Assembly (NCBI GenBank): GCA_001306305.2 | Contig: CP155577.1 | Location: 2,029,501 to 2,093,500, forward strand | Direction of reading: 5' to 3' | Source: Citromicrobium bathyomarinum | GTDB taxonomy: Bacteria; Pseudomonadota; Alphaproteobacteria; Sphingomonadales; Sphingomonadaceae | DNA: 64,000 nucleotides | Shown: piece by piece, positions 1 through 10,125 of the stretch | Layout of the letters: each line of letters begins with the position of its first letter | Position numbering within the stretch: position 1 is the stretch's first letter | The notes under the pieces: model-generated | Told to the model about the DNA's origin: nothing | Database searches by the model: none | Seen by the model: the letters and a program-made list of their open reading frames with translations, nothing else | Translations under genes and position numbers: made by a program

Positions 1-210
1 CGCGGTCTGGCAGAACAGCTGCTAGCCCGCGCCGAACGGTTCGCCCGGGATGCGCGCGCACCGCGGCTCTATACCGAAGCAAGCGAGCTGGCCCGCCCTG
101 CGTTCGAGCGGGCAGGCTATCGCGTGGAGCACAGACGCGACTTTGCGATCGAACACGCGGGCCGCAGCGTGCCGATCCACAATTATGCGATGGAGAAGGC
201 CCTGGCCTGA
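1..210 (+). CDS. GNAT-family N-acetyltransferase, C-terminal part
   Basis: The window opens inside a reading frame that gives 69 residues before a TGA. The stretch ERAGYRVEHRRDF followed by VPIHNYAMEKAL matches the last strands of GNAT acetyltransferases, where an aromatic-Gly-Tyr/Phe turn leads into two strands ending in a conserved NYxMEK. The acetyl-CoA binding region lies outside the window, so the substrate cannot be inferred. It converges on greA with a 32-base gap that holds no clear terminator. The family call rests on the C-terminal pattern only. Confidence 0.65.
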   Translation, partial: RGLAEQLLARAERFARDARAPRLYTEASELARPAFERAGYRVEHRRDFAIEHAGRSVPIHNYAMEKALA

Positions 211-242
211 CACCGCAGTTCAAGCGGGTCAGGCCGGCAGGC

Positions 243-710
243 TCAGATAAATTCGATCTTGTCGACGAGGTAGAACTTGTCGCCCGACGGCACCGTCACC
301 TCGACCTCTTCACCCACCTTCTTCCCGATCAGCGCGCGCGCCAAAGGCGAATTGTAAGAGATGCGGGCTGACTTTGCGTCCGCTTCGGTCTGGCCGACGA
401 TCTGGTATTTGATCGGCTTGTCGTCCTCGTCCAGCAGGGTCACGGTTGCCCCGAACACCACCTTGTCGCCAGACAAGGTCGAGGGATCGATAATCTGCGC
501 GCGGGTTACGCGGTCCTCGATCTCGGCGATCTGCGCCTCGACCTGACCCTGACGTTCCTTCGCGGCGTGATATTCGGCGTTTTCCGAAAGATCGCCATGT
601 GCACGCGCTTCTTCAATCGCGTCGACGATCTTCGGACGTTCCGCGCGCAGGGCTTTAAGATCGGTCGTAAGCCGCTCATAGCCTTCTGCCAGCATCGGAA
701 CTTTTTCCAT
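243..710 (-). CDS. greA: transcription elongation factor GreA
   Basis: A 155-residue protein of the usual GreA length. The N-terminal coiled-coil finger (about residues 8-75) carries the acidic tip region [20 protein letters not shown], which reaches into the RNA polymerase secondary channel and stimulates cleavage of backtracked transcripts. The C-terminal globular FKBP-like domain (about 80-155) shows the [20 protein letters not shown] pattern. It lies downstream of carB in the same direction after a 125-base gap, so it may be read through from the car operon or have its own promoter. No competing in-frame start is seen. Confidence 0.97.
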   Translation of the reverse strand: MEKVPMLAEGYERLTTDLKALRAERPKIVDAIEEARAHGDLSENAEYHAAKERQGQVEAQIAEIEDRVTRAQIIDPSTLSGDKVVFGATVTLLDEDDKPIKYQIVGQTEADAKSARISYNSPLARALIGKKVGEEVEVTVPSGDKFYLVDKIEFI

Positions 711-835
711 GGGTACCCCCGATCTATCCTAAATGGTCTGCACGCCCGCCACATCTTTTCCGAAAGTCCCGCCTGCGCCGCGCCCGGATCGGGGCGGTAG
801 AGGCAAGGAGCGGTTTTCGGGGAGGAGAGCGGACG

Positions 836-3800
836 TCAGGTCCCGGAATAATAGGATTGCAGAGAGCGAACTTCAAGCGGTTGAGACGTAAGGGCAGTAA
901 TCGCCTCCACAGCTGCGCGCCCGGCAGACGCCGTGGTGAAGTACGGCACCTTGTGTTCGAGCGCGCTCGCGCGGATCGACTGGCTGTCGCGCAGGCTCTG
1001 CCAGCCTTCGGTCGTGTTCAGGATCAGGTCGATTTCGTGGTCGATGATCCGGTCGACGATATGCGGGCGACCCTGAGCAACCTTGTTGACCAGCGTGACC
1101 GGGAGGCCCTGATCGGCGAGGTAGGCGTGGGTGCCACCGGTCGCGACGATCTCGAACCCGTCCTCCACCAGTTCGCGCACCGCATCGACGATTGCCGGCT
1201 TGTCGCTATCCTTTACGGACACGAACGCCCTGCCCCCGCGCGGCAAGATCATCCCTGCGCCCAACTGCGCCTTCGCAAAGGCCATCGCGAATTCGCGGTC
1301 CAGCCCCATCACCTCGCCGGTGGATTTCATCTCGGGTGAGAGAACCGGGTCCACGCCGGGGAAGCGGCCCCAGGGGAACACGGCTTCCTTGACCGCGACA
1401 TAATCCAGCTCGCGCGTGATCGGCGGCAGGTCGGCCAGTTTCTCGCCCGCCATGATCCGCGCAGCATATTTGGCGATCGGCTGCCCGATCGTCTTGGCGA
1501 CGAACGGCACCGTGCGGCTTGCGCGCGGGTTGACCTCGATCAGGTAGATTTCGCCTTCCTTGACCGCGAACTGCGCGTTCATCAGGCCAACCACCTTGAG
1601 CTCGCGCGCCAGCGCTTCGGACTGGCGCTCGATCTCCTCGACCACTTCCGCGCTCAGCGAATAGGGCGGCAGGGTGCAGGCGCTGTCGCCCGAGTGTACG
1701 CCCGCTTCCTCGACATGCTGCATCACGCCGGCGACCACGATGTCGGTCCCGTCGCACAGCACGTCGACATCGCATTCGATCGCATCGCGCAGATACTGGT
1801 CGACCAGCACCGGGCTTTCGCCCGACACCTTCACCGCGCTGGCAATGTAGTCGTCCAGCTGGGCTTCGGAATCGACCACCTGCATCGCGCTGCCGCCGAG
1901 CACGTAGGACGGGCGCAGCAGCACGGGATAGCCGATCTTGCGTGCGGCGGCGGCGGCTTCATCGCGGCTCTTGGCGATGCCGTTGTCGGGCTGCATCAGC
2001 TTCAGCTTGTTGACCAGCTTCGCGAAACGCTCACGGTCCTCGGCCAAGTCGATCGCGTCGGGGCTGGTGCCGAGGATCGGAATGCCCTCGTCCTCCAGCG
2101 CCTGCGCCAGCTTGAGGGGGGTCTGGCCGCCGAACTGGACGATCACGCCGACCAGCTCCCCCTTCACCATCTCGCGCGCGAGGATTTCGAGCACGTCTTC
2201 CGCAGTCAGCGGTTCGAAATAGAGGCGATCGGAGGTGTCGTAATCGGTCGAGACGGTTTCCGGGTTGCAGTTGACCATGATCGTCTCGAACCCGGCATCG
2301 CTCAGCGCGAAACAGGCGTGGACGCAGCAATAGTCGAACTCGATGCCCTGCCCGATGCGGTTGGGGCCACCGCCCAGAATGACGATCTTCTTGCGATCCG
2401 ACGGATCGGATTCGTCTGCCGGGGCACCGAAGGCCGGGGCCTCGTAGGTCGAATACATGTAGGGCGTGACGGCCTCGAACTCGGCGGCGCAGCTGTCGAT
2501 CCGCTTGTAGACCGGCAGCACGCCCAGCTTGTGGCGCAGCTTGCGCACTTCCTCGGCGCTGGTCGCGCCCGCCATCGCCTGCATCGCATCGTGCAGCAGG
2601 CCCGAACGGGCAGCCTGCGCACCCGGCGCCGCGCCGACCGACTGGACCGCAAGCCGTGCGAGCTGGGCATCGGAAAAGCCCATCGCCTTCAGCTTGCGCA
2701 GCTCGGCCGCATCGCGCGGCAGGCCGTTTTCGGCGACCTGCTTCTCCGCCTCAACGATGGCTTCGATCTGGCGCAGGAACCACGGATCATAGGTGGTCGT
2801 CTCGCGGATCGTTTCGAACGGCAGACCGGCGCGGAACGCCTGCCCGATGCCGAGCAGGCGCGAGGGCGTGCGGCGGCTGATCGCGGCGAGGATCTGGTCG
2901 TGCGAGGCGTCTTCCAGCTCCTCGACCGGGTCGAGCCCGTCGAGCCCGGTTTCCAGCCCGCGCAGCGCCTTCTGCAGGCTTTCGGGGAAGGAACGGCCGA
3001 TCGCCATGACCTCGCCGACAGACTTCATCGCGGTCGAGAGCACCGGCTCGGCGCCCTTGAACTTCTCGAACGCAAACCGGGGAATCTTGGTGACGACATA
3101 GTCGATCGTCGGCTCGAAGCTCGCGGGCGTCGCGCCGGTGATCTCGTTGGTGATCTCGTCCAGCGTGTAACCGACCGCCAGCTTCGCCGCGACGCGCGCG
3201 ATGGGGAAGCCAGTCGCCTTCGATGCCAGCGCAGACGAGCGCGAGACACGCGGGTTCATCTCGATCACGATCAGGCGGCCGTTCTCGGGATTGACCGCGA
3301 ACTGCACGTTCGAGCCGCCCGTCTCCACGCCGATCTCGCGCAGCACCGCGATGCTGGCGCTGCGCATGATCTGGTATTCCTTGTCGGTCAGCGTCAGCGC
3401 AGGCGCGACGGTGATCGAGTCGCCGGTGTGCACACCCATCGGATCGACGTTCTCGATCGCGCAGATGATGATGCAGTTGTCGTTGCGATCGCGGACAACC
3501 TCCATCTCGTATTCTTTCCACCCGAGCAGCGATTCCTCGATCAGCACCTCGGTGGTGGGCGACGCATCGAGCCCTTCGCGCACGATCCGCTCAAATTCCG
3601 ATTTGTTATAGGCGATCCCGCCGCCCGTCCCGCCGAGCGTGAAGCTGGGACGGATGATCGAGGGGAGTCCGGTACGCTCGAGCACCTCGAACGCCTGATC
3701 GACGCTCCGCGCGACTCCGCTGGCTGCGCTTTCGAGCCCGATCTTGTCCATCGCCTCGCGGAAGCGCTGGCGGTTCTCCGCTTTGTCGATCGCATCTGCA

Positions 3801-4156
3801 TCGGCGCCGATCATCTGCACGCCGTGCTTTTCCAGCGCGCCGCTCTCGAACAGCTTCAATGCGCAGTTCAATGCGGTCTGCCCGCCCATCGTGGGCAGCA
3901 GCGCGTCGGGCTTCTCCTTGGCGATGATCTTCTCGACCACCTCGGGCGTGATCGGCTCGATATAGGTCGCGTCGGCGAACTCGGGATCGGTCATGATCGT
4001 CGCCGGGTTCGAATTGACGAGGATGACGCGATAGCCCTCCTCCTTCAGCGCCTTGATCGCCTGCGTGCCCGAGTAATCGAACTCGCACGCCTGCCCGATG
4101 ATGATGGGGCCCGCGCCGATGACGAGGATGGAGGAAATGTCGGTACGTTTGGGCAT
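836..4156 (-). CDS. carB: carbamoyl-phosphate synthase large subunit
   Basis: A 1106-residue protein that makes carbamoyl phosphate from bicarbonate, ATP and ammonia supplied by CarA, feeding arginine and pyrimidine synthesis. Two homologous ATP-grasp halves are visible: the first with the [15 protein letters not shown] start and the [18 protein letters not shown] segment, the second with [20 protein letters not shown]. The C-terminal MGS-like allosteric domain (from about residue 950) includes [10 protein letters not shown]. The start codon overlaps the stop of the preceding small gene by one base (TGATG), so the two are translationally linked. Its partner carA lies upstream, separated by two unrelated genes. 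Confidence 0.98.
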   Translation of the reverse strand: MPKRTDISSILVIGAGPIIIGQACEFDYSGTQAIKALKEEGYRVILVNSNPATIMTDPEFADATYIEPITPEVVEKIIAKEKPDALLPTMGGQTALNCALKLFESGALEKHGVQMIGADADAIDKAENRQRFREAMDKIGLESAASGVARSVDQAFEVLERTGLPSIIRPSFTLGGTGGGIAYNKSEFERIVREGLDASPTTEVLIEESLLGWKEYEMEVVRDRNDNCIIICAIENVDPMGVHTGDSITVAPALTLTDKEYQIMRSASIAVLREIGVETGGSNVQFAVNPENGRLIVIEMNPRVSRSSALASKATGFPIARVAAKLAVGYTLDEITNEITGATPASFEPTIDYVVTKIPRFAFEKFKGAEPVLSTAMKSVGEVMAIGRSFPESLQKALRGLETGLDGLDPVEELEDASHDQILAAISRRTPSRLLGIGQAFRAGLPFETIRETTTYDPWFLRQIEAIVEAEKQVAENGLPRDAAELRKLKAMGFSDAQLARLAVQSVGAAPGAQAARSGLLHDAMQAMAGATSAEEVRKLRHKLGVLPVYKRIDSCAAEFEAVTPYMYSTYEAPAFGAPADESDPSDRKKIVILGGGPNRIGQGIEFDYCCVHACFALSDAGFETIMVNCNPETVSTDYDTSDRLYFEPLTAEDVLEILAREMVKGELVGVIVQFGGQTPLKLAQALEDEGIPILGTSPDAIDLAEDRERFAKLVNKLKLMQPDNGIAKSRDEAAAAARKIGYPVLLRPSYVLGGSAMQVVDSEAQLDDYIASAVKVSGESPVLVDQYLRDAIECDVDVLCDGTDIVVAGVMQHVEEAGVHSGDSACTLPPYSLSAEVVEEIERQSEALARELKVVGLMNAQFAVKEGEIYLIEVNPRASRTVPFVAKTIGQPIAKYAARIMAGEKLADLPPITRELDYVAVKEAVFPWGRFPGVDPVLSPEMKSTGEVMGLDREFAMAFAKAQLGAGMILPRGGRAFVSVKDSDKPAIVDAVRELVEDGFEIVATGGTHAYLADQGLPVTLVNKVAQGRPHIVDRIIDHEIDLILNTTEGWQSLRDSQSIRASALEHKVPYFTTASAGRAAVEAITALTSQPLEVRSLQSYYSGT

Positions 4157-4746
4157 CAGGACTCCGAGGGGGTTTTAGGCGCGGCGATGCGCAGGCCGGT
4201 ATAGCGATTGACGTAGGCGAGATAGTCGACCGTGCCGACCTCATAGCCATGGACGAAGGAACAATTGCGACGAATCTGGACGAGCTGCGTGTCGCGCTTG
4301 ATCGCGATGTAGCTCAGCACGTGGTGATCGTGCGGCTTGCGGCGGCGGGTGATGATGTCGAGCTCGCGCACGTCGCCGTCATAGGCGCGCGCGCGGTCTT
4401 CCTCGATATGCCCCTCGCGCTTGCGCTGGCTTTTTTCAGCTTCGTAGGTCGCTTCGAGGTCGAAGGCGGCGTCGCTGTAGCCTTGAGTGGCGGCGACCAC
4501 GCGGCAATCCATCCGCCCGCCGACGGGGTATTTGCTCTCTTCGCGAAAGAGCACCGGCCGCCAGAAGGTGACCACCGGCACCCCGCCCGGCCCCGCCTCG
4601 ATCTCGACCGAGCCATCGGCGGCGAAGATTACGCCAGGCGCGAGTTCGACCGCGGGCCATTCCTGCGCAGGCGCGGGAGCTTGGGCAAGCGCGGGGGCTG
4701 CCGCTGCAAGGCCGAGAGCCAGCATCGAGAGAGAGCGCGCGAACAT
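4156..4746 (-). CDS. secreted protein of unknown function between carA and carB
   Basis: A 196-residue protein if started at the ATG at 4746, which gives a clean signal peptide ([22 protein letters not shown]). The frame stays open further upstream, but that stretch does not look like protein. The mature part has a TonB-like '[11 protein letters not shown]' strand, a charged helix around residues 105-130 ([20 protein letters not shown]) and two cysteines (in GRMDCR and RRNCSF) that could pair in the periplasm. I do not recognise the family. It ends by overlapping the carB start, so it is probably made from the car transcript although nothing ties it to carbamoyl phosphate. Confidence 0.75.
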   Translation of the reverse strand: MFARSLSMLALGLAAAAPALAQAPAPAQEWPAVELAPGVIFAADGSVEIEAGPGGVPVVTFWRPVLFREESKYPVGGRMDCRVVAATQGYSDAAFDLEATYEAEKSQRKREGHIEEDRARAYDGDVRELDIITRRRKPHDHHVLSYIAIKRDTQLVQIRRNCSFVHGYEVGTVDYLAYVNRYTGLRIAAPKTPSES

Positions 4747-4862
4747 CCTGTTAGAACTCGCGATCCTGCCGCAAGACAATAGCCCCCGCAGCGATGACGA
4801 CAGAGAAGCAACTGTCAGCATATTTGCGCCTCTCGGTCCGGTGTCCGCTGTTGAAATACGCA

Positions 4863-5663
4863 TCAATCGAGCTGTGCATGCCAGCCATCCATGATCGCGT
4901 TGTGCTTCTCGGCGAGGAGATAAAGGTCCCGAAGCGTGGAGGTTCGCCAAGGCTCATCGATAATTTCTGACCTGTCCGCCATCAAACAATCCGTGCTGAC
5001 CAGCCACTCAACATCTCGCCCGGTCTCTGCGATAGAGCGATGTCTTTTATCCACGTGCCAGTATTGCTCATCGCCTTTGCGGTGAACCTGCAAGCCTAAC
5101 GATCGCAGCTCTTCGGCAAGTGCGTCGAGATCGTCCCCATAGAAGAAATAGACCACATGTCGGGCCACGGTCAGATCGCTACCCTCATCGCGAATGAGGT
5201 CCAGCGTCGCCTTGGCTCGTTCCACTTCGTTGGCAACTCGACCGCTGACCGGAATGCCCCCGCAATTTTCCCGATACTCCGAAGGGTTGGTGTCACCGAT
5301 TGGGCCGCGCTCATTTGTCGCCAGGCAGCCCCATCCATCGCACCGCACAGAGAAGGCATCTTCGATCTGCAGATAGGTTATCGCCATCTCGCGCATTGTT
5401 TCATCGTCGGTTTTCTGAGGCCGGACCAAAAAAAGCCAAGGCTTCCCGTCCTCGTCCTTTTCGATCAGTTCCAGAACCTCGAAGCCCCAGTTTGCGCTCG
5501 CTTCCGCGACTCTCTGCAAATCCGTCAGATCTCCGCGAAACGAGACATCGACAGGCCGCGTGACGTCGGAGACATCCCCATTTCTTCTCAATCTGGTCAG
5601 GACGACGCGGTCTTCATCCCACGCCTCGTCCCACCGAGCCTGATCGAGAAGAATGGACTTCAC
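4863..5663 (-). CDS. RraB-like (DUF695/RNase E regulator-type) two-half protein inside the car operon
   Basis: A 266-residue protein whose GTG start overlaps the carA stop (GTGA). It reads as two copies of one fold. Half 1 (about residues 25-105: VDVSFRGDLTDLQRVAEA..WGFEV, then LFLVRPQ and CDGWG) resembles the RraB/DUF1260 family, where a strand is followed by a helix, GFxV and a DGWG motif. Half 2 (about 170-250: VVYFFYGDDLDALAEELRSLGLQV) repeats the pattern. RraB proteins bind RNase E in enterobacteria; that role here is inference. By eye its codon use looks less GC-rich than its neighbours, which would suit later acquisition. An ordinary DUF695 protein of unknown role is the alternative. 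Confidence 0.7.
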   Translation of the reverse strand: MKSILLDQARWDEAWDEDRVVLTRLRRNGDVSDVTRPVDVSFRGDLTDLQRVAEASANWGFEVLELIEKDEDGKPWLFLVRPQKTDDETMREMAITYLQIEDAFSVRCDGWGCLATNERGPIGDTNPSEYRENCGGIPVSGRVANEVERAKATLDLIRDEGSDLTVARHVVYFFYGDDLDALAEELRSLGLQVHRKGDEQYWHVDKRHRSIAETGRDVEWLVSTDCLMADRSEIIDEPWRTSTLRDLYLLAEKHNAIMDGWHAQLD

Positions 5664-6838
5664 CCCAGCATCCCCACGAACTTTTCGAACAGGTAGAAGC
5701 TGTCCTGCGGCCCCGGGCTCGCCTCGGGGTGATATTGCACCCCGAACGCGCGCTTGCCCTTGATCGCGATGCCGCAATTGGTGCCGTCGAACAGCGAGAC
5801 GTGCGTCTGCTCGACATTCGCGGGCAGCGTGTCGCCGTCGACTGCGAAGCCGTGGTTCATGCTGGTGATCTCGACCAGTCCGGTCGCATCGCCCCAGCCC
5901 TCACCCACACGCTGCACCGGATGGTTGGCACCACGGTGGCCCTGGAACATCTTGGCGGTCTTTGCGCCCGCCGCTAGGCCGAGCAGCTGGTGGCCCAGAC
6001 AAATGCCGAAGATCGGCACGTCACGTTCCAGCAGGCCCTGAATCACCGGCACCGCATAGGCGCCGGTCGCGGCAGGGTCGCCCGGGCCGTTGGAGAGGAA
6101 CACGCCGTCGGGCTCGTGCGCCAGCACATCCTCCAGCGAGGTTTCGGCGGGCACCACCGTCACCCGCGCGCCCGCGCGGACCAGCTGGCGGAAGATATTG
6201 TCCTTCGCGCCATAGTCGATCGCGACCACGTGCGGCTTGCTCGCCGCGCTCTCGCCGTAGCCCTTGCCCAGCTCCCACGCGCCGCCGCGCCAGCCTTCGT
6301 GCGCCTTGCGCGAAACACGCCGGGCGAGGTCCATGCCCTCCAGCCCCGGCCACTCGCGCGCTTTCTGCAAGAGCGCGTCGAGGTCGAACAGGCCGTCCGC
6401 CGCATGCGCGATCACCGCATTGGGTGCGCCGTTCAGACGGATGAGGCGGGTCAGCGCGCGGGTGTCGACGCCGGCGAGGCCGATCTTGCCCTCGTCCTTC
6501 AGCCAGGTGTCGAGATCGAGCGTGGAGCGGAAATTGCTCGGGCCCGTGGGAATTTCGCGCATGATGCAGCCAAGCGCGCTCTCAACCTTGCTCTCGATGT
6601 CTTCCGGATTCGCGCCGACATTGCCGATGTGCGGGAAGGTGAAGGTGACGATCTGCCCGGCATAGCTCGGGTCGGTCATCACTTCCTGATAGCCGGTCAT
6701 CGAGGTGTTGAAACACACCTCCCCAACGGCGCTTCCCTCGGCTCCGCAGCCGATACCCCACAGGGCCGTACCATCGGCAAGAAGCAACAGGCCCGTCGCG
6801 CCTTCAGGCTGCGCAGGAGTGATCTCGGCTGAAGCCAT
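5660..6838 (-). CDS. carA: carbamoyl-phosphate synthase small (glutaminase) subunit
   Basis: A 392-residue class I glutamine amidotransferase subunit that hydrolyses glutamine and passes ammonia to CarB. The N-terminal CPSase small-chain domain covers about residues 12-150. The amidotransferase domain has the nucleophile Cys280 in PIFGICLGHQLLG and the His370/Glu372 pair in QYHPEASPGP, so the triad is complete. It is the first gene of the minus-strand run carA, RraB-like, secreted protein, carB, greA. Its promoter must lie in the 162 bases shared with the divergent yqeY gene. Confidence 0.98.
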   Translation of the reverse strand: MASAEITPAQPEGATGLLLLADGTALWGIGCGAEGSAVGEVCFNTSMTGYQEVMTDPSYAGQIVTFTFPHIGNVGANPEDIESKVESALGCIMREIPTGPSNFRSTLDLDTWLKDEGKIGLAGVDTRALTRLIRLNGAPNAVIAHAADGLFDLDALLQKAREWPGLEGMDLARRVSRKAHEGWRGGAWELGKGYGESAASKPHVVAIDYGAKDNIFRQLVRAGARVTVVPAETSLEDVLAHEPDGVFLSNGPGDPAATGAYAVPVIQGLLERDVPIFGICLGHQLLGLAAGAKTAKMFQGHRGANHPVQRVGEGWGDATGLVEITSMNHGFAVDGDTLPANVEQTHVSLFDGTNCGIAIKGKRAFGVQYHPEASPGPQDSFYLFEKFVGMLG

Positions 6839-7000
6839 GGGCTTGTCCGTTCCTTTAAATTTGTCCGGCGATGTGTGCTAAGCCATCCGGCTAGGCCTGC
6901 ACTCCGCGCCCGTCAAGCGCGTGAAGCGTCTCCCACCCACAGGAACATTTGTTATAGGCGCTCGTCTGAAGAGATAAGAGATAAAGGCAAACCGGAAACC

Positions 7001-7453
7001 ATGATTCGCGATACCATCAAGCAGGAAACGATCGCCGCAATGAAGGGCGGCAACAAGGAGCGGACGGCCGCGCTCCGCCTCATCCAGGCCAAGATCAAGG
7101 ATCGCGATATCGAGCAGCGCACCGCCAAGGGCGAGGTCAACGACGACGAGCTGGTGACCGACGTGCTGATGAAGATGGCCAAGCAGCGCAAGGAATCGAT
7201 CGCGATGTACCGCGATGGCGGGCGCGACGAGCTCGCCGCGCAGGAAGAGGCCGAACTGGCCGTGATCGAGGAATTCCTCCCCAAGCAGATGGACGAGGCC
7301 GAGACGCGCGCCGCGATCGACCAGGTGAAGACCGATCTGGGTGCAACCGATATCAAGTCGATGGGCAAGGTCATGGCCGAATTGAAGGCGCGCCACGGCG
7401 CGACGCTGGACATGACGCGCACCTCGGGCTGGGTGAAAGAGGCGTTGCAGTGA
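7001..7453 (+). CDS. yqeY: GatB/YqeY domain protein
   Basis: A 150-residue protein spanning the whole YqeY fold: an N-terminal helical bundle (IKQETIAAMKGGNKERTAALRLIQAKIKDRDIE) and the C-terminal helical domain shared with the tail of GatB (EEFLPKQMDEAETRAAIDQV...MGKVMAELKARHG). The ATG at 7001 gives the family N-terminus; the open frame to 6875 is not needed. The family is thought to bind tRNA or aid amidotransferase function, without a settled reaction. Its stop overlaps the next gene start (GTGA), and it heads the run to dnaG and rpoD, in the place rpsU takes in the enterobacterial macromolecular synthesis operon. Confidence 0.93.
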   Translation: MIRDTIKQETIAAMKGGNKERTAALRLIQAKIKDRDIEQRTAKGEVNDDELVTDVLMKMAKQRKESIAMYRDGGRDELAAQEEAELAVIEEFLPKQMDEAETRAAIDQVKTDLGATDIKSMGKVMAELKARHGATLDMTRTSGWVKEALQ

Positions 7454-8163
7454 TTTCACGCTTCGCCTGTTGTGCCGCACTGCTGGCACTGGCCGCCTGT
7501 TCGGGCGGATCGGAAGAGGCGGAGCCCGCCCCTTCTCCCTCACCCACGCTGACCAGCGATGCACCGTCGGAACCGCGCAATCTGGTGGCGTCCGATTTCG
7601 GCGAGTTGAAGATCGGGCCGAAGATCGAAGGGCCCGTGGGGCCGGAAGTTGAGGCTTCGATCGTCGCGGGCGGGCGGTCGATCGGCGATATCGTCAGCTA
7701 TGTCGCGTGCCCCGAAGAATATGACACTTGCGACCCCGAGGATATGCCCGAAGGGACGGTCTATACATATGTCCATATCGTGACCCCGGGCACGGACGAG
7801 CCCAATGATCCACCTTTCACCCGGCCCGTGGGGCTGGACGAGGTGGAGGCAGCGACGGTGTTCGCCACCGTGCGCGAGGCTTACGGCTTCACCGGCGCGA
7901 TCGGCTACGACCGAGAGCAAGCTGCAAAGGCCATCGGCCCCGATGGCGTGATCCGGGTCGAAGACGATAATGGCACACTGGTGTGGCGCGCCGTTGGCGG
8001 CAACAACTGGGGCACGGGCGAGCCGATCACCTTCTTCTGGCAGAGCACCCTGCCGCCCGAAGGCCCGGCGGAAGCCTACACGCTGCGCGCGGACGAAAAG
8101 ATCGCGCTGGCAACCGGCCCCTTCCCGCCCAAGGTCGAAAAGCAGGACGACACCGCTCCCTGA
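7450..8163 (+). CDS. putative lipoprotein of unknown function
   Basis: A 237-residue protein with a GTG start that overlaps the yqeY stop by four bases. The N-terminus MISRFACCAALLALAACSGG is a lipoprotein signal with the lipobox LAAC, so Cys17 should be acylated. A Pro/Ser/Glu-rich linker follows, then a globular part with two cysteines about six residues apart in the segment CPEEYDTCDPEDMPEGTVY. I do not recognise the domain. Its position between yqeY and dnaG suggests co-expression with replication and transcription genes, but no functional link is visible. Confidence 0.8.
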   Translation: MISRFACCAALLALAACSGGSEEAEPAPSPSPTLTSDAPSEPRNLVASDFGELKIGPKIEGPVGPEVEASIVAGGRSIGDIVSYVACPEEYDTCDPEDMPEGTVYTYVHIVTPGTDEPNDPPFTRPVGLDEVEAATVFATVREAYGFTGAIGYDREQAAKAIGPDGVIRVEDDNGTLVWRAVGGNNWGTGEPITFFWQSTLPPEGPAEAYTLRADEKIALATGPFPPKVEKQDDTAP

Positions 8164-8220
8164 TCCGGCCGGCCGTTCGTATCTCGACTTCGTCGGGTGC
8201 GAACGGCTAGAACGCATCCA

Positions 8221-10122
8221 ATGGCGCTCTCTCCACAATGGCTCGATCAGCTGCGTACGCGGGTGACGCTTTCCAGCGTCATCATGCGGACGACCAAGCT
8301 GCAGCGCGCAGGGCGCGAGTGGAAGGCGTGCTGCCCGTTTCATGACGAAAAGACGCCCAGCTTCACGGTCAACGACCAGAAGGGCTTCTACCACTGCTTC
8401 GGCTGCGGCGCGCATGGCGATGTGATCCGCTGGATGACCGACCAGCGCGGCCTCACCTTCATGGATGCGGTCAAGGAACTGGCGGTGACTGCGGGGATGG
8501 AAATGCCCGCACCCGACCCGCGAGAGGCGCAGAAGGCAAAGCGCCGCGCCGGGCTGCACGACGCGATGGGCGCAGCGCAGGAATTCTTCGTGCGCGAACT
8601 GGCCGGCCCGCGCGGCAACGCGGCGCGCGATTATCTGGACAAGCGCGGCTTCTCTCCGGCGACGATGCGGGAATTCGGCTTCGGCTATGCCCCGGACGAG
8701 CGGCAGGCACTCGCCACCGCGCTCGGCACGCTGCCGCCGCAACTGCTGGTCGAAGGCGGGCTTCGGATCGCGATCGACGGCAAGGATCCCTACGACCGTT
8801 TCCGCGACCGGCTGATGCTGCCGATCCACGATGTGCGCGGGCGGGTGATCGCGTTCGGCGGACGGATCCTCACGGCGAAGGACGGCGCGCCGAAATATCT
8901 CAACTCGCCCGAGACGCCTTTGTTCGACAAGGGGCGCACGCTCTACAACATCCATCGCGCCAGCCCGGCCGCGCGCAAGAGCGACCGGATCGTGGTGGTC
9001 GAAGGCTATATGGATGTCATCGCGCTCGCCAATGCAGGGATTGCCGAAGGCGTCGCCCCGCTCGGCACGGCGCTGACCGAGAATCACATCGCCGAGCTGT
9101 GGCGCCACGTGCCCTGCCCGATCCTGTGCTTCGATGGCGATGCCGCAGGCCAGCGCGCGGTGCGCCGCGCGATCGAGCGAGCACTGCCGCTTTTGAAGCC
9201 GGGGCACTCGCTCAAGATCGCATGGCTGCCCGCCGGGCTCGACCCGGACGACCTCATAAAGAAAAAAGGTGTTGCAGCTTTCGAACAGGTGCTGGGCAGC
9301 GCGCAGTCGCTGCTGGAGGCGTTGTGGACGCTCGAAATGCAGGCCGCGCCGCTCGACACGCCGGAGGCGAAGGCGGGGCTGAAGGCGCGCCTGATGACCC
9401 ATATCGAGTCCATCGAAGAGCCCGATGTCCGCTCGCTCTACCGCCGCGACCTGCTCGACAAATTCTCCGCCTTCGCCTTTCCGCGCCGCGAAAAAGCGCC
9501 ATTTCAGCCGCGCAAACAATGGCGCCGCGATGAGCCGGAGCCGCTTTCGCCCGAGCTTGCCAAGCGGCTCGCCAACCTTTCGCAAGGCGGCCAGCGGCAG
9601 CGCCTGCTGGCCGATGTGGTGGGCCAGCTCGCCCGGTTTCCCGAGCTGGTCGAGAGCCACCGCGAGGCGCTTGCAGAGCTGGGCGAGATCGACCCTGCGA
9701 CATTTTCTTTGTTCGATCCTGTGCTCGAACGCGCAGAAACGCTTGAAGCCGACGGTAAAAAGGCCATATTCCACGAGCGCTGGGGCTCCCGGTCCGCTGA
9801 ACAATCCGTATCTGGCTTGCCTAGAGAAGCCCACGATGCAGCGACCGCGCGCGAGGACCTGGCCGAAGCCATCGAGTTGCTGGTCGAAGGGCCGGCGCTT
9901 GAAAAGGCGCTGGCTGCCGCGACGGAGCGTTTCGAACACGATCCCGAAGGCGCGTTCGCCGAACAGCAGCGTCTGCTCAAGCGGAAGCTGGCGTTCGACG
10001 CTCGCTTGGGCCAGATGGCGACGAGACGGATCGCGCGAGCGACACCGATACGAGATTCAAAAGCCGCTGCTGTTCCTGACGAAAACGGGGAACACATCGG
10101 CAAGGAAACGGATTTTCAATAG
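8221..10122 (+). CDS. dnaG: DNA primase
   Basis: A 633-residue primase that lays RNA primers for DNA replication. The N-terminal CHC2 zinc finger has Cys38, His41, Cys59 and Cys62 (CCPFHDEKTPSF...YHCFGCGAHGDV). The TOPRIM core includes VVVEGYMDVIAL and the metal-binding DGDAAGQRA. The C-terminal helicase-binding part is less conserved, as usual. The ATG at 8221 gives the MALSPQWLDQLR start typical of relatives; an upstream GTG would add eight residues without family support. Only three bases separate its stop from rpoD. Confidence 0.97.
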   Translation: MALSPQWLDQLRTRVTLSSVIMRTTKLQRAGREWKACCPFHDEKTPSFTVNDQKGFYHCFGCGAHGDVIRWMTDQRGLTFMDAVKELAVTAGMEMPAPDPREAQKAKRRAGLHDAMGAAQEFFVRELAGPRGNAARDYLDKRGFSPATMREFGFGYAPDERQALATALGTLPPQLLVEGGLRIAIDGKDPYDRFRDRLMLPIHDVRGRVIAFGGRILTAKDGAPKYLNSPETPLFDKGRTLYNIHRASPAARKSDRIVVVEGYMDVIALANAGIAEGVAPLGTALTENHIAELWRHVPCPILCFDGDAAGQRAVRRAIERALPLLKPGHSLKIAWLPAGLDPDDLIKKKGVAAFEQVLGSAQSLLEALWTLEMQAAPLDTPEAKAGLKARLMTHIESIEEPDVRSLYRRDLLDKFSAFAFPRREKAPFQPRKQWRRDEPEPLSPELAKRLANLSQGGQRQRLLADVVGQLARFPELVESHREALAELGEIDPATFSLFDPVLERAETLEADGKKAIFHERWGSRSAEQSVSGLPREAHDAATAREDLAEAIELLVEGPALEKALAAATERFEHDPEGAFAEQQRLLKRKLAFDARLGQMATRRIARATPIRDSKAAAVPDENGEHIGKETDFQ

Positions 10123-10125
10123 CCC

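Noticed and set aside
711-835. A gene or RNA in the gap between carB and greA
   Set aside because: No frame with a ribosome site and no stable hairpin with a T tract; it probably holds only a greA promoter that I cannot pin down.
1694-4204. An 836-codon open frame on the plus strand opposite carB
   Set aside because: It mirrors the codon pattern of carB in a GC-rich genome, has Arg/His-rich composition and no domain-like sequence.
7540-9939. A 799-codon minus-strand open frame across the lipoprotein and dnaG
   Set aside because: It is the antisense shadow of dnaG; composition is not protein-like and dnaG motifs are complete.
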